Source of the DNA: Lacimicrobium alkaliphilum
Lineage (GTDB): Bacteria; Pseudomonadota; Gammaproteobacteria; Enterobacterales; Alteromonadaceae
Assembly (NCBI RefSeq): GCF_001466725.1
Contig: NZ_CP013650.1
Span: 2,108,001-2,172,000 of the forward strand
DNA length: 64,000 nt
Direction: 5' to 3'
Shown here: positions 7,684-17,903 of the stretch, in pieces
Position numbering within the stretch: position 1 is the first letter of the stretch
How the letters are laid out: each line of letters starts with the position of its first letter
Position numbers and translations under genes: made by a program
The notes under the pieces: model-generated
What the model saw: the letters and a program-made list of their open reading frames with translations, nothing else
Database searches by the model: none
Told to the model about the DNA's origin: nothing

Positions 7684-9255
7684 ATGGATTTTATCTGGAT
7701 ACTTTTTGCCTTTGTCTGTGGCCTGGGCGTAAAACTGCTGCATTTCCCTCCCCTGATTGGCTTTCTGGCAGCCGGCTTTGTACTTAACTTTGCGGGTATC
7801 GAGCCCGCTGACAGTCTCGATACATTGGCCAATCTTGGTATTACATTGTTGCTTTTTACCATTGGTCTGAAGCTGAATATTCGCGACTTACTCAAGCGTG
7901 AAGTATGGCTTGGTACCGGCGGGCATATGCTGCTCTGGTCTGCTCTCATGAGTCTGCTTTGCATTGGCCTGAGTAGCGCAGGCCTGGCATATCTGAATAT
8001 TCTCGACTGGCAGTCGGCAGCCCTGTTGGGATTTGCACTCAGTTTCAGCAGTACCGTCTGTATTGTTAAGATGCTTGAGGAAGCCGGAGAAATGAAAACC
8101 CGCCACGGCAAAGTCGCTATTGGTGTGTTGGTTATGCAGGATATTCTGGCTGTGCTGTTTCTGGTCACTGCAACCGGCGAAATCCCTTCGATATATGCCC
8201 TGGGTTTGTTTGGCCTGTTATTGATCAAACCTTTATTAAACAGGCTGGTTAACCTGGCGGGTCATGGTGAATTACTGCCATTAACCGGTTTTTTCCTGGC
8301 GCTGGGAGGGTACGAACTATTCAGCATAGTGGGGATTAAGGGGGATTTGGGCGCCCTGCTTATGGGCATACTATTAAGCAGCCATGCTAAGTCTACTGAG
8401 CTGAACAAGGCGCTGCTGAGTTTTAAGGATCTGTTCTTAATCGGCTTTTTCCTGTCTATCGGTTTTACCGCCCTGCCTGACTTGCAGATGATAGTTATTG
8501 CGCTGGTGCTCTGCCTGATGTTGCCGATAAAATTTATGCTGTTTTTCTTTATCTTTACGGGATTGCGGTTAAGGGGACGAACGGCCTATCTTTCAGGCAT
8601 GGCGTTATCAAATTTCAGCGAGTTCGGCCTGATTGTGGCAGCGTTATGTGTGGATCTGTCGCTGCTCAGTAAGGAATGGTTGGTGATTCTGGCACTGGCT
8701 GTGTCGTTTTCCTTTGTGATTACCAGCATCATCTATCGATATGCCCATGCGGGGTATTCAAAATACCAGTCTCAGATCAAAGGTTTCGAAAAAAAGCGGC
8801 GCTTGCCAGAGGATATCTACCTGCAGCCGGCCAATGCCAGGGTGCTGGTGGTGGGGATGGGCCGTGTAGGTAAAGGCGCGTTCCTGGCGCTTAGTGAGGT
8901 ATTAGGCAAGCAGGTTTGGGGCATGGATGCCGACAGAGACCGTGTTGAACGACAAAAAAAGCTGGGTATGCAGGTGATGATGGGCGATGGTGAAGACGCG
9001 GATTTATGGGATAGTATGGATCTGAGTGATACCAAACTGATCTTGTTGGCCCTGCCTTCAACGGAAGACATTCGTCATATTCATGACCAGTTACGCAAAG
9101 CGGGTTATAAAGGGCAACTGGCAGCTATCGCCCGCTACGAAGATGAACGCATAGAAATGATCCAGCATGGTATTGATCACGTGTTCAATTTTTATACCGA
9201 GGCGGGTACCGGCTTTGCTGAAGAGAGTCTGCAACTGCTGAAAAAAGCGGCCTGA
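7684..9255 (+). CDS. CPA2-family monovalent cation:proton antiporter with RCK (TrkA-N) domain
   Basis: A 523-residue Kef/YbaL-like transporter. About twelve hydrophobic segments (residues 1-360) start with the CPA2 signature FPPLIGFLAAGFVLN. A C-terminal Rossmann domain (about 382-500) carries the nucleotide-binding motif VLVVGMGRVGKGAF and a following acidic residue, MDAD. It probably exchanges K+ or Na+ for protons across the inner membrane, gated by NAD(H) or a similar ligand. There is no associated KefF/G gene here, so glutathione control is not implied. The gene stands alone. Confidence 0.85.
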   Translation: MDFIWILFAFVCGLGVKLLHFPPLIGFLAAGFVLNFAGIEPADSLDTLANLGITLLLFTIGLKLNIRDLLKREVWLGTGGHMLLWSALMSLLCIGLSSAGLAYLNILDWQSAALLGFALSFSSTVCIVKMLEEAGEMKTRHGKVAIGVLVMQDILAVLFLVTATGEIPSIYALGLFGLLLIKPLLNRLVNLAGHGELLPLTGFFLALGGYELFSIVGIKGDLGALLMGILLSSHAKSTELNKALLSFKDLFLIGFFLSIGFTALPDLQMIVIALVLCLMLPIKFMLFFFIFTGLRLRGRTAYLSGMALSNFSEFGLIVAALCVDLSLLSKEWLVILALAVSFSFVITSIIYRYAHAGYSKYQSQIKGFEKKRRLPEDIYLQPANARVLVVGMGRVGKGAFLALSEVLGKQVWGMDADRDRVERQKKLGMQVMMGDGEDADLWDSMDLSDTKLILLALPSTEDIRHIHDQLRKAGYKGQLAAIARYEDERIEMIQHGIDHVFNFYTEAGTGFAEESLQLLKKAA

Positions 9256-9265
9256 CTCATCATGC

Positions 9266-9730
9266 TCAGAGGATGGTATTTCCGAGAGTAGTATTAAAGT
9301 ACAACTCGCGGTAAAAGGAATTACCGTCGCGGCTGAATACCATGGACAATTTCCACTGCATACTGGGCTCACTGCAACTGCCCAAAAAACTGATGCCTGT
9401 CAGCGGCAGCTGCTGGCGATCAATAAACACTATGGTTCGTCCCATATACATATTCACCCCTTCAATATGAGCTTCCTCCAGACGGTACTCATCGGGTATA
9501 TCAAAGGTAAAATGTATCTGCTCTTCTATGGGTATCGGCCGCGGCGAAAGACTGACCACAGCACTATGTTTGCCTAGTTTAAAACTGCAGTCGGATTGAT
9601 CCAAAACACAATCACCGTCGTTGGCATTATCATCTCCGGAAGGGGCTTTCTGTAGCCAGACGGCAACAGAAAGTATGACCGCCAAAACCAGCAGGCTGAG
9701 CACAAGTGACAGGGTTTTTGCGGAGGGCAT
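9266..9730 (-). CDS. Hypothetical membrane-anchored protein next to the cbb3 operon
   Basis: A 154-residue protein with one N-terminal transmembrane segment (about 7-25) and a soluble, beta-rich exported part. Three cysteines (CVLDQSDC near 42-49, and GSC near 118) could form a disulfide. I do not recognise the family. It is divergent from ccoN, and the FNR-like box at 9775-9788 lies 45 bp upstream of its start, so it may share oxygen-dependent control. A role in oxidase biogenesis is only a suggestion from position. Confidence 0.6.
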   Translation of the reverse strand: MPSAKTLSLVLSLLVLAVILSVAVWLQKAPSGDDNANDGDCVLDQSDCSFKLGKHSAVVSLSPRPIPIEEQIHFTFDIPDEYRLEEAHIEGVNMYMGRTIVFIDRQQLPLTGISFLGSCSEPSMQWKLSMVFSRDGNSFYRELYFNTTLGNTIL

Positions 9731-9774
9731 ATTGTTGCATTCTGGTTAACAGATTTGCGCATCAGTGTGAATTA

Positions 9775-9788
9775 TTGACCGGGATCAA
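9775..9788. promoter_or_regulatory. FNR/ANR box upstream of ccoNOQP
   Basis: TTGACCGGGATCAA matches TTGAT-N4-ATCAA at 9 of 10 defined bases. It lies 182 bp before the ccoN start. A weak -10-like TATCTT is at 9806-9811. cbb3 oxidase operons are classic FNR/ANR targets, and the fnr gene itself is in this window. Confidence 0.72.
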
Positions 9789-9970
9789 TCAAGAGTCAGA
9801 TAGCCTATCTTTTTAGGGGTAAAAACTTTATCATTTGCGCCCGAAGTCCCGCCAGATACAGGTGATTTTTCAAGCGCTTAAAATCGTTTGAGGACTGGCG
9901 GAATCTGTTTGGTTTCCTATGGTTATCAGGTAACAAAACAATTCATCTCAGTAGCGGAAGATTCAAAAAA

Positions 9971-11398
9971 ATGAATGAAACCAGTCGAGCACATCCGGAA
10001 TATAACTATAAGGTAGTGCGACAGTTCGCCGTCATGACGGTGATATGGGGAATTGTCGGCATGAGCGTTGGTGTATTGATCGCTGCCCAGCTAATCTGGC
10101 CAGAGCTTAATTTTAATACGCCCTGGCTCACCTACTCCAGACTCAGGCCTTTGCATACTAATGCGGTGATTTTCGCATTCGGTGGCTGCGCCTTGTTTGC
10201 GACATCCTACTATGTCGTGCAGCGAACCTGTCAGACAAAGGTCTTCAGTGACAAACTGGCAGCCTTTACGTTTTGGGGATGGCAGGCGGTTATTGTTCTG
10301 GCTGCTATCACCCTGCCCCTTGGGCTGACATCATCCAAAGAGTACGCGGAGCTGGAGTGGCCTATAGACATCCTGATTACGCTGGTGTGGGTGGCTTACG
10401 CCATCAACTTCTTCGGGACTCTGGTGATCAGGAAAACCTCCCATATCTACGTAGCCAACTGGTTTTTTGGTGCCTTTATTCTGACAGTTGCAGTACTGCA
10501 TATTGCCAACTCCATGGTGGTACCGGTTTCATTTACCAAGTCATACTCACTTTATGCCGGTGCCGTGGATGCCATGGTGCAGTGGTGGTACGGGCATAAC
10601 GCCGTTGGCTTTTTCCTGACCGCAGGGTTTCTGGGCATGATGTATTATTTTGTGCCCAAGCAAGCCGGCCGTCCGGTTTATTCTTACCGTCTGTCTGTGG
10701 TGCACTTCTGGGCGTTGATTTCACTCTATATCTGGGCCGGCCCGCACCACCTGCATTACACCGCTCTGCCCGACTGGACGCAGTCTTTAGGAATGGTGAT
10801 GTCGGTGATCCTGTTTGTCCCCTCCTGGGGCGGGATGATCAATGGCATCATGACCCTGTCAGGGGCCTGGCATAAGCTGCGTACCGATCCCATTCTGCGC
10901 TTTTTGATTGTGTCACTGTCTTTCTATGGTATGTCCACCTTTGAAGGGCCGATGATGGCGATTAAAACCGTGAATGCTTTATCTCACTATACCGACTGGA
11001 CTGTGGGGCACGTGCATTCAGGGGCACTTGGCTGGGTTGCTATGATCTCTATCGGCTCCATCTATCACCTGATTCCGGTACTTTTTGCGCAGCCTCGTAT
11101 GTACAGTACCCATCTCATCAATATTCACTTCTGGCTGACCACTATTGGGGTGGTGCTGTATATCGTCGCCATGTGGATTTCCGGCGTTATGCAGGGCCTG
11201 ATGTGGCGTGCCGTCAATACTGATGGCACCCTCACCTACAGCTTCATCGAAAGTATCGAGGCGTCCAAGCCCTTCTACTTTGTCCGCTTTATAGGTGGCT
11301 GTTTTGTTGTCGCTGGTATGTTGCTGATGGCATATAACTGCTATCGCACCATACGGGCACCCAAAAACAGCCTGCAAGCTGAAGCGCAACCGGCATAA
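9971..11398 (+). CDS. ccoN: cbb3-type cytochrome c oxidase subunit I
   Basis: The catalytic subunit of the high-affinity cbb3 terminal oxidase (475 aa, about 12 transmembrane helices). Haem and copper ligands are visible: [10 protein letters not shown] (low-spin haem), [10 protein letters not shown] and [11 protein letters not shown] (CuB histidines and the nearby tyrosine), and [15 protein letters not shown] (haem ligands). It reduces oxygen to water and pumps protons in the inner membrane. It heads the operon ccoN-ccoO-ccoQ-ccoP with a 14-bp gap to ccoO. An FNR-like box upstream predicts induction at low oxygen. Confidence 0.97.
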   Translation: MNETSRAHPEYNYKVVRQFAVMTVIWGIVGMSVGVLIAAQLIWPELNFNTPWLTYSRLRPLHTNAVIFAFGGCALFATSYYVVQRTCQTKVFSDKLAAFTFWGWQAVIVLAAITLPLGLTSSKEYAELEWPIDILITLVWVAYAINFFGTLVIRKTSHIYVANWFFGAFILTVAVLHIANSMVVPVSFTKSYSLYAGAVDAMVQWWYGHNAVGFFLTAGFLGMMYYFVPKQAGRPVYSYRLSVVHFWALISLYIWAGPHHLHYTALPDWTQSLGMVMSVILFVPSWGGMINGIMTLSGAWHKLRTDPILRFLIVSLSFYGMSTFEGPMMAIKTVNALSHYTDWTVGHVHSGALGWVAMISIGSIYHLIPVLFAQPRMYSTHLINIHFWLTTIGVVLYIVAMWISGVMQGLMWRAVNTDGTLTYSFIESIEASKPFYFVRFIGGCFVVAGMLLMAYNCYRTIRAPKNSLQAEAQPA

Positions 11399-11412
11399 GG
11401 TAACAGGCAGAT

Positions 11413-12018
11413 ATGAAAAACGTACATGAGATAGTAGAGAAAAATACCGGTCTGCTGGCCATCCTGATTCTGGTGGTGATCAGCTTCGGTGCTCTGGTGG
11501 AGATTGCTCCTTTGATGTTCCAGCGCCAGGTCACAGAGCCGGTGGATGGGCTCAAACCTTACACTGCCCTGGAACTGGAAGGCAGAGATATCTATATTCG
11601 CGAAGGTTGTGTGGGTTGTCATAGTCAGATGATTCGCCCTTTTCGTTCTGAAACCGAACGCTATGGTCACTATTCGGTTGCCGGAGAGTCCGTGTGGGAG
11701 CGTCCGTTCCTGTGGGGCTCAAAGCGTACCGGTCCTGATTTGGCTCGTGTCGGTGGTCGTTACAGCGATGAATGGCACAGAGTTCACCTGATTGACCCCA
11801 GAGCCGTTGTACCTGAGTCGAATATGCCGGGTTTCCCCTGGCTGGCAGAAAATACCCTTGATGGTGAACTGACGGCCAAGAAAATGGAAGTGTTCCGCGA
11901 CTTTGGTGTGCCCTATACCGATGAGGATATTGAAGGCGCGAAGGATGCGGTCAAAGGTAAAACAGAAATGCAGGCGCTGATTGCTTACCTGCAGTCACTT
12001 GGCAAGGCGTTGAACTGA
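11413..12018 (+). CDS. ccoO: cbb3-type cytochrome c oxidase subunit II (monohaem)
   Basis: A 201-residue membrane-anchored monohaem cytochrome c. One N-terminal transmembrane helix (about 13-33) is followed by a periplasmic domain. The haem site [12 protein letters not shown] near residue 67 and the following [10 protein letters not shown] match CcoO. It passes electrons from CcoP to the CcoN catalytic centre. It is followed after one base by ccoQ. Confidence 0.96.
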   Translation: MKNVHEIVEKNTGLLAILILVVISFGALVEIAPLMFQRQVTEPVDGLKPYTALELEGRDIYIREGCVGCHSQMIRPFRSETERYGHYSVAGESVWERPFLWGSKRTGPDLARVGGRYSDEWHRVHLIDPRAVVPESNMPGFPWLAENTLDGELTAKKMEVFRDFGVPYTDEDIEGAKDAVKGKTEMQALIAYLQSLGKALN

Positions 12019-12019
12019 T

Positions 12020-12211
12020 ATGGATGCGGTCACCATTAACGTCATCTGGACTGTAGCCATCTTTGTCATTTTTGTTGCCATTGTTATCTGGGCGTACAGC
12101 AAACGCAGTCAAAAAGGCTTTGATGAAGCCGCCAATCTGGTGTTTGACGACGACAAGTCCGCTCAGGACAAGGCACAACAAAATAAGCGGGAGTCATCTA
12201 GCAATGAGTAG
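12020..12211 (+). CDS. ccoQ: cbb3 oxidase subunit CcoQ
   Basis: A 63-residue single-span protein: one transmembrane helix (about 8-27), then a short charged cytosolic tail containing GFDEAANLVFDDD. This matches CcoQ/FixQ, which stabilises the assembled oxidase. It starts one base after the ccoO stop and its end overlaps the ccoP start by 8 bp. Confidence 0.93.
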   Translation: MDAVTINVIWTVAIFVIFVAIVIWAYSKRSQKGFDEAANLVFDDDKSAQDKAQQNKRESSSNE

Positions 12212-13157
12212 CTTTTGGAGCATTTTTATCTCAGTCATCACCCTGGGGACAATCCTGGGCTGCTTTCTTCTGTTGCGCTGGTGTTTAAAAAACATGACCG
12301 GCGTCGAGGAAGGCGACGATATGCATCATGATTTTGATGGTATTGTGGAAATCAATAACCCCCTGCCCCGTTGGTGGACCATTATGTTCTATGTCACCAT
12401 CGTATGGGGTGTTATTTACCTGGCCTTGTATCCTGGTCTGGGTAACTTTGCCGGTCTGCTTGGCTGGAAAAGTTCAAACCAGGACGTACGTAGTCTGGAA
12501 GAGTCCCGTGCTGCAGCGGAGCAGGCGCTGGAAAACGGCGAACTGGTGGAATATGACCGCCAGATGCAGCAGGCACAAGAACGCTTTGGACCCATTTTCG
12601 AAGCTTATGCCAAACGGGATGTCACCGATCTGGCTACGGATCCTGAGGCCCTTAAAGTAGGTCAGCGGTTGTTTTTACAAAACTGTGCCCAGTGTCATGG
12701 CTCTGATGCACGTGGCATGCGTGGTTTCCCGAACCTGACCGATGATGCCTGGTTATACGGCGGCAGTCCTGAACAAATTCGGACGTCCTTATTGCAGGGG
12801 CGTCAGGGTGTTATGCCTGGCTGGATAGATTCCTTTGGTGAGAAAGGTATTGAGGAAATCGTCGCCTACACCCTTAGCCTGAGTGGCCGTAAGGTGGATC
12901 CGGATCTTGCCCGGGCCGGTGAGTCCAGATTTGCCGCGTGCGCGGCCTGCCACGGACAGGATGGTAAAGGTAACTACGCCATGGGTGCACCAAATCTTAC
13001 GGACAATATCTGGCTCTATGGTGGCAGCGAAAAAGCCGTTACTGAGACCCTTACCCACGGTCGCAACGGTGTGATGCCTGCCTGGAAGGATATACTGGGT
13101 GAAAATAAAATCCATTTGCTTACCGCTTATGTATACAGTCTGTCTCAGGAACAATAA
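12204..13157 (+). CDS. ccoP: cbb3-type cytochrome c oxidase subunit III (dihaem)
   Basis: A 317-residue dihaem cytochrome c that takes electrons from soluble donors or the bc1 complex. Two N-terminal transmembrane helices (about 5-25 and 57-77) are followed by two cytochrome domains with haem sites CAQCH and CAACH. The start is the ATG at 12204 (MSSFWSIFIS), which overlaps the ccoQ end. The reading frame is open back to 12063, but the extra 47 codons lie inside ccoQ and do not look like CcoP. A terminator-like hairpin follows. Confidence 0.95.
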   Translation: MSSFWSIFISVITLGTILGCFLLLRWCLKNMTGVEEGDDMHHDFDGIVEINNPLPRWWTIMFYVTIVWGVIYLALYPGLGNFAGLLGWKSSNQDVRSLEESRAAAEQALENGELVEYDRQMQQAQERFGPIFEAYAKRDVTDLATDPEALKVGQRLFLQNCAQCHGSDARGMRGFPNLTDDAWLYGGSPEQIRTSLLQGRQGVMPGWIDSFGEKGIEEIVAYTLSLSGRKVDPDLARAGESRFAACAACHGQDGKGNYAMGAPNLTDNIWLYGGSEKAVTETLTHGRNGVMPAWKDILGENKIHLLTAYVYSLSQEQ

Positions 13158-13179
13158 GACAAACGTTCAGCTCATCCCA

Positions 13180-13206
13180 AAAGCCTCGTTCTGACGGGGC
13201 TTTTTA
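13180..13206 (+). terminator. Intrinsic terminator after ccoP
   Basis: AAAAGCCTCG and CGGGGCTTTTT form a stem (one G-T pair) with loop TTCTGA, followed by a T run. It separates the structural operon from ccoH and the assembly genes. Confidence 0.75.
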
Positions 13207-13230
13207 TCATTTAAAGCGAACCGGAAGATC

Positions 13231-13719
13231 ATGACCCCTAAGCCCCCACCCTGGTACAAGCAGTTCTGGCCCTGGTTTTTAATAGCCATTCCTGTGATTT
13301 CTATTGGTTTGAGTATCAACTTACTGAGACTGGCCACCAGTGGCCAGGACAGTATGGTCATCGAAGATTATTACAAGGAAGGTAAGGCCATTAATATGCG
13401 CCTGGATAAAGTCCGTAAGGCAGAAGAACTGGGCATAGCAACACACCTTAGCATCAGACAAAAAAAGCTGGTGCTTGAATTTACCCGGTCTGCACCTGAA
13501 CAGGGTACGGCGCTTAAGCTGTTCTTTCAGCACCCGACACTTGAGGAAAATGATTTTCAGGTGATGTTGACCCGGGACAGTGTCGGACGTTACAGCGCAG
13601 AGCTACCCCGTGATATCTCCGGCAAGTGGCATCTTACTCTCGAACCTTTTGATCAGCAGTGGCGGATCTATCAGGTAGTCGGGTTGCCACAGCAAGAGCC
13701 CATTGTTTTTATCCCTTAA
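13231..13719 (+). CDS. ccoH: FixH/CcoH family cbb3 oxidase assembly protein
   Basis: A 162-residue protein with one transmembrane helix (about 13-33) and a periplasmic domain. [15 protein letters not shown] at the start and [14 protein letters not shown] after the helix are hallmarks of FixH/CcoH, which is needed for cbb3 assembly alongside the copper ATPase CcoI. The ccoI gene follows closely, with its probable start 17 bp after this stop. Confidence 0.9.
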   Translation: MTPKPPPWYKQFWPWFLIAIPVISIGLSINLLRLATSGQDSMVIEDYYKEGKAINMRLDKVRKAEELGIATHLSIRQKKLVLEFTRSAPEQGTALKLFFQHPTLEENDFQVMLTRDSVGRYSAELPRDISGKWHLTLEPFDQQWRIYQVVGLPQQEPIVFIP

Positions 13720-13736
13720 CATCAGGTTGCCAGAGC

Positions 13737-16115
13737 GTGCATTGTTATCATTGTCATCAGGACGTTATTGAGCCTAACCGCTATATTGCTGAGGTGCTCG
13801 GGGAAAAAAGGCAGATGTGCTGCCCCGGTTGCCAGGCGGTGGCACAAGCTATCGTTGCCAATGGCCTGGACGATTATTATAAGTTTCGTACTGAACCGGC
13901 GAATAAAGCTGACGACAGTGCACTGGAACAGACGCTGAATAAACTCAGGCTGTATGATCAGCCGGAATTACAGGAAGAGTTCGTCACCACTGACGACAAA
14001 CTCAGTGTCATCCAGCTTAGTATCGAGGGAATAAGTTGTGCGGCTTGCGCCTGGCTGATTGAAAAGAAGCTAAGTGTGTTAGCCGGAGTCGCTCAGGTGG
14101 GCGTCAATGCCAGTGCCAGACGGGCCCTTGTGCGCTGGGATCCGGCCAGGATTAACTTAAGCGATATTCTTGCTGCGATTGAGAAAATCGGGTATCACGC
14201 CCTGCCCTTTCAGCCACAGCAACATGAAGAGCAATTTAAACGTACCAGTCAGTCATTCCTCAAGCGAATGGGCCTGGCCGGGATAATGACCATGCAGGTT
14301 ATGATGATTGCCTTTGCCTTGTATTTTGGGCTGTTTGGTAATCTTGATGACGATATTCGTCAGTTCCTGCACTGGGTCAGCCTGCTGCTGACCCTTCCGG
14401 TGGTGTTGATTTCCGGTGCCGGCTTCTACAGAGGCGCAATAAGAGCCCTGAAAGCCGCTACGGTAAATATGGATGTGCCCATCTCCATTGCTATCTGGGC
14501 GCTGTTTATTGCCAGTGCCAAAGCCACTGTACTGGAACAGGGGGAAGTGTTCTTTGAATCGGTGTGCATGTTTATCTTCTTGTTATTGATCAGCCGTTAT
14601 CTTGAGCACCGATCCCGTCACCAGGCGGCGTTAATCTCCGCCAATATGAGCCAGTATGTTCCGGTTACCGCGCGCTTACTGAGCGAGGGAAAGACAACTG
14701 ATTGTCTGGCCAAGATCCTCAAGGCCGGCCAGGTGGTGCTGGTGCGAAGTGGTGAAACCATTCCTGTGGATGGTGTTGTCACTCAGGGTAAAAGCTACGT
14801 GGATGAGTCCATGTTAACGGGAGAGTTTTCACCTGTGGTCAAACAAGCCGGGGATAAAGTCTATGGCGGCACCATTAATCAGCACAGCAGCCTGACACTG
14901 GAGGTGTCCCGGCCCCTTAAAGAAGCACTGGTGAATCAGATCCTGCGCTTGCAGGATCAGGCGCTGCTGAGTAAACCAGCCATTTCGCAGCTGGCCGACA
15001 AAGTAGCGCGCTATTTTGTGATGGCGGTGCTGTTAATAGCCGCCCTCACCTGGGGCTTCTGGACCTGGGTCGGAAATCCTGATGCATTCTGGATTACAGC
15101 CGCTGTGTTAGTGGCGACCTGTCCATGCGCTCTTGGGCTCGCTACCCCATCTGCCCTGACCTGTGCCATGGCCAGTCTGAACCGGCACGGATTATTGTTA
15201 AAGCGGGCGGATCTGCTTGAGACCATCACCAATATCAAGGTGCTGGCTTTTGATAAAACAGGCACCCTCACCCAGGGCCGTTTTAGTCTCAGTGCTGTGC
15301 ACAATTTATCTGCTCACCCACAACAACATATTCTGTCTGTTGTCTGTGCAATAGAGCAACATTCTGAGCATCCTATCGCCCGGGCATTTGATGCCCCGAC
15401 AACGGAACAGGTCAGTGATGTGGAAGTCAGGCCGGGATACGGCCTGTGCGCAACGGTTAACGGCACAGGCTACCGATTGGGGAGTGCCAGACTGATACGT
15501 AACAAGGTACCTGAAGATCTGCAGGGTTGTAATGTATTTCTGGAAAACGGAAACCAATTGCTGGCGGCCTTTACGGTGACAGACAGCCTCAGAGAGGATG
15601 CAACAGAGACGCTCAATCGGCTTAGTTCTTATGAGCGGGTTATTATCAGCGGTGATGCCGAAGAAAACGTACGCAGGATAGCCAATGAACTGACTATCGA
15701 TGAGTATTATGCCCAGTGCTCTCCAGAGCAGAAGCTGCAGAAATTGCAGGCATTGCAGAAACAGGGTAAGTCGGTGATGATGATCGGAGACGGTATCAAT
15801 GATACGCCGGTGATGGCTGCCGCCGATGTCTCCGTCGCCGTTGGTGGAGCCACAGATCTGGCTAAGAATGCAGCCGATATTATTCTGGTTACACCGAGTC
15901 TGGCCCTGCTGCCGGAGCTCTTTGCTATGGCCAGACTCACACGGCGCAAAATCATCCAGAATATGTGCTGGGCCTTAGGTTACAATATGGCGGTGTTGCC
16001 CCTGGCAGTGGCAGGCTATCTTACTCCCTGGATGGGGGTCATCGGCATGTCCCTGAGCTCGATACTGGTGGTAGCTAACTCTGTGCGATTATTAAATAAA
16101 GGGCCGCGTTCGTGA
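13737..16115 (+). CDS. ccoI: Copper-translocating P-type ATPase for cbb3 assembly (FixI/CcoI)
   Basis: A P1B-type ATPase that exports copper to the periplasm for the CcoN CuB site. An N-terminal cysteine-rich region (CYHC...CCPGC) is followed by a heavy-metal domain GISCAACAW (about residue 98), the membrane CPC motif in [11 protein letters not shown], the phosphorylation site DKTGT and the hinge GDGINDTP. I prefer the GTG at 13737 (792 aa) because it gives the usual CcoI N-terminus just before CYHC. The frame is open from an ATG at 13659, but that lies inside ccoH and adds no family-like sequence. The stop overlaps ccoS as GTGA. Confidence 0.92.
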   Translation: MHCYHCHQDVIEPNRYIAEVLGEKRQMCCPGCQAVAQAIVANGLDDYYKFRTEPANKADDSALEQTLNKLRLYDQPELQEEFVTTDDKLSVIQLSIEGISCAACAWLIEKKLSVLAGVAQVGVNASARRALVRWDPARINLSDILAAIEKIGYHALPFQPQQHEEQFKRTSQSFLKRMGLAGIMTMQVMMIAFALYFGLFGNLDDDIRQFLHWVSLLLTLPVVLISGAGFYRGAIRALKAATVNMDVPISIAIWALFIASAKATVLEQGEVFFESVCMFIFLLLISRYLEHRSRHQAALISANMSQYVPVTARLLSEGKTTDCLAKILKAGQVVLVRSGETIPVDGVVTQGKSYVDESMLTGEFSPVVKQAGDKVYGGTINQHSSLTLEVSRPLKEALVNQILRLQDQALLSKPAISQLADKVARYFVMAVLLIAALTWGFWTWVGNPDAFWITAAVLVATCPCALGLATPSALTCAMASLNRHGLLLKRADLLETITNIKVLAFDKTGTLTQGRFSLSAVHNLSAHPQQHILSVVCAIEQHSEHPIARAFDAPTTEQVSDVEVRPGYGLCATVNGTGYRLGSARLIRNKVPEDLQGCNVFLENGNQLLAAFTVTDSLREDATETLNRLSSYERVIISGDAEENVRRIANELTIDEYYAQCSPEQKLQKLQALQKQGKSVMMIGDGINDTPVMAAADVSVAVGGATDLAKNAADIILVTPSLALLPELFAMARLTRRKIIQNMCWALGYNMAVLPLAVAGYLTPWMGVIGMSLSSILVVANSVRLLNKGPRS

Positions 16116-16291
16116 GCATTCTCTATATCCTGATCCCCATAGCTATCCTGCTGGTCACCCTGGCCGTGGTGGTATTTTTCTGGGCGGTTAAATCCGGCCA
16201 ATTTGAAGATCTCGAACGTCACGGTACTAGCATTCTGTTTGATGAGGACAAACCAGAAGCCGATAAGGATAACAACCAAAATGAACGCTGA
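16112..16291 (+). CDS. ccoS: cbb3-type oxidase assembly protein CcoS
   Basis: A 59-residue protein with a GTG start at 16112 overlapping the ccoI stop. It has one transmembrane helix ([19 protein letters not shown] region) and then the CcoS signature [17 protein letters not shown] and a short acidic tail. CcoS is needed for cofactor insertion into cbb3 oxidase. Its end overlaps the next gene by 11 bp. It is easily missed because of its size and GTG start. Confidence 0.93.
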   Translation: MSILYILIPIAILLVTLAVVVFFWAVKSGQFEDLERHGTSILFDEDKPEADKDNNQNER

Positions 16292-16967
16292 GTCGCTGTG
16301 GCTGGCGGCCTTGCTGATTGGCATGGCCGGCAGTGTTCATTGTGTGGCCATGTGTGGCGGTATCGTTGGTGCCCTGACCTTCTCCATTCCTGTACAAAAG
16401 TCTGCCCTGCCCTACATGTTGAGCTACCATGCCGGGCGAATCTTTAGTTACAGCATCGCCGGTGCAGTGACTGGCAGTTTGGGGGCGATATTCTCTCACC
16501 AGGTGAGTCATGGCCTGGTGGTACTGAATCTGTTCGGTGGCCTTTTTCTTATTGCGTTGGGACTCTATATCGGTGACTGGTGGAGGGGGCTGGCGATCCT
16601 TGAAAGGCTTGGTGGCAAAATCTGGAAACCGCTGGTGCCGCTGTCAAAAAAGTTTCTGCCTTTTAAGCATCCACTGGCAGCCCTGCCCTATGGCATTATC
16701 TGGGGCTGGCTACCCTGTGGCCTGGTGTATTCAACCTTATCCTGGAGCCTGGCCAGCGGCAGCGCATTCAACGGTGCGATGGTGATGGCCCTGTTCGGGC
16801 TGGGCACCCTGCCGGCGCTGATCAGTCTCGGCGTGGTCAGCCATAAGCTTAAGCCCTTACTGAGCCACAGGCTGACTAAAAAAATCATTGCCCTGTGCCT
16901 GCTGGGTTTTGGCCTGTATATGTTGTTGAACCAATTTGCGGGGCAAATTGAGACATACGTGCGATAA
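16281..16967 (+). CDS. TauE/SafE-family (DsbD_2-like, COG2836) membrane protein of the cbb3 assembly cluster
   Basis: A 228-residue protein with about six transmembrane segments. The N-terminal GMAGSVHCVAMCGGIVGAL is the signature of the COG2836 branch found next to ccoS in many gammaproteobacteria. It probably helps metal or redox supply for oxidase maturation; the transported species is not known. The start is the ATG at 16281, preceded by AAGG with normal spacing. An upstream in-frame ATG at 16203 lies inside ccoS and is unlikely. Confidence 0.85.
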   Translation: MNAESLWLAALLIGMAGSVHCVAMCGGIVGALTFSIPVQKSALPYMLSYHAGRIFSYSIAGAVTGSLGAIFSHQVSHGLVVLNLFGGLFLIALGLYIGDWWRGLAILERLGGKIWKPLVPLSKKFLPFKHPLAALPYGIIWGWLPCGLVYSTLSWSLASGSAFNGAMVMALFGLGTLPALISLGVVSHKLKPLLSHRLTKKIIALCLLGFGLYMLLNQFAGQIETYVR

Positions 16968-17051
16968 GACCTTAGTCTGCTGGTGAACAGTATCAAGTTA
17001 ATGCTAAGCTGATACAGGAATAGTTTATTTATTGAGAGCTTTAGTCGCCTT

Positions 17052-17783
17052 ATGAATCAGCATCGCGAATGTGCCATCAGTTGCCAGAATTGTAGTATCA
17101 GCCAGCTCTGTCTGCCGTTTACCCTGAACAGTAGTGAGCTGGACAAACTGGATAATATAATTCAGCGCAAACGGCCTTTTCAGAAAAATGACAAATTATT
17201 TCAGTCCGGTGATCCTCTGGGAAGTTTATTTGCGGTACGTTCAGGCTCGTTTAAGAGCTACGCCCTTGCCAGTGACGGAGAGGAACAGATAACGGCCTTC
17301 CATCTGCCCGGCGATATTATTGGTTTTGATTCAATCAACAACAAGGTTCACAAGACAGCCGCACAGGCATTGGAAACCTCAATGGTGTGTGAGATCCCGT
17401 TTCAGACTCTTGAGCAGTTGTCCGGCGATCTGCCACGACTGAGACAGCAGGTCATGCGAATGATGAGTAACGAAATTCAGTCGGATCAGGACATGTTGTT
17501 ACTGCTGAACAAACGCACGGCCCATCAGCGACTGGCCTATTTCCTGACACAACTGGCAAATCGCTACCATCAGCGTGGATTCTCTGCCACTCAGTTCAGG
17601 CTCAGTATGACCCGGGCTGAGATTGGTAACTATCTGGGACTGACAGTAGAAACCATCAGTCGACTGCTTACCCGCTTTCAGAAGCTGGGTATGATCCAGG
17701 TGGATGGTAAGTTTATTACGCTGTTAAAGCCGGAATTACTTAAAGAAGCATTAGAAAGTCCGGTATTAGCTGGTAAAGATTAG
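17052..17783 (+). CDS. fnr: FNR-family oxygen-responsive transcription regulator
   Basis: A 243-residue Crp/Fnr regulator (Fnr/EtrA/Anr). The oxygen-sensing cysteines are present: C11-x2-C14-x5-C20 near the N-terminus and a fourth in [11 protein letters not shown] cyclic-nucleotide-type sensory domain is followed by a long dimer helix and a helix-turn-helix with [13 protein letters not shown] recognition sequence ([15 protein letters not shown]). With an intact 4Fe-4S cluster under low oxygen it should dimerise and bind TTGAT-N4-ATCAA. Candidate targets in this window are ccoNOQP, uspE and perhaps the L,D-transpeptidase gene. Confidence 0.95.
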   Translation: MNQHRECAISCQNCSISQLCLPFTLNSSELDKLDNIIQRKRPFQKNDKLFQSGDPLGSLFAVRSGSFKSYALASDGEEQITAFHLPGDIIGFDSINNKVHKTAAQALETSMVCEIPFQTLEQLSGDLPRLRQQVMRMMSNEIQSDQDMLLLLNKRTAHQRLAYFLTQLANRYHQRGFSATQFRLSMTRAEIGNYLGLTVETISRLLTRFQKLGMIQVDGKFITLLKPELLKEALESPVLAGKD

Positions 17784-17802
17784 CAGGCAGGGTTACTAAA
17801 CC

Positions 17803-17816
17803 TTGATCTGAAACAA
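17803..17816. promoter_or_regulatory. FNR/ANR box upstream of uspE
   Basis: TTGATCTGAAACAA matches TTGAT-N4-ATCAA at 9 of 10 defined bases. A TAGATT hexamer at 17840-17845 is placed as the -10 of a class II FNR promoter. The uspE start follows 87 bp after the box. Confidence 0.6.
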
Positions 17817-17903
17817 AAATGACTCCGTTTTTTACCTGATAGATTGGAAAAAAAGTTAGATTGTACATAGGCTTATAACATCTTTACTGAAAAGGGACAG
17901 AAG

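Noticed and set aside
7530..8228. A 232-residue reverse-strand frame over the antiporter start
   Set aside because: It lies opposite the clear CPA2 antiporter, is rich in Ser, Arg and Pro, and shows no recognisable domain.
11018..11389. Antisense open frames inside ccoN and many other genes
   Set aside because: They are shadows of strongly coding sequence, with no family-like content and no ribosome-binding sites.
12063..12203. Long N-terminal extension of ccoP
   Set aside because: The 47 extra codons lie inside ccoQ in another frame and do not resemble CcoP; the ATG at 12204 gives the standard N-terminus.
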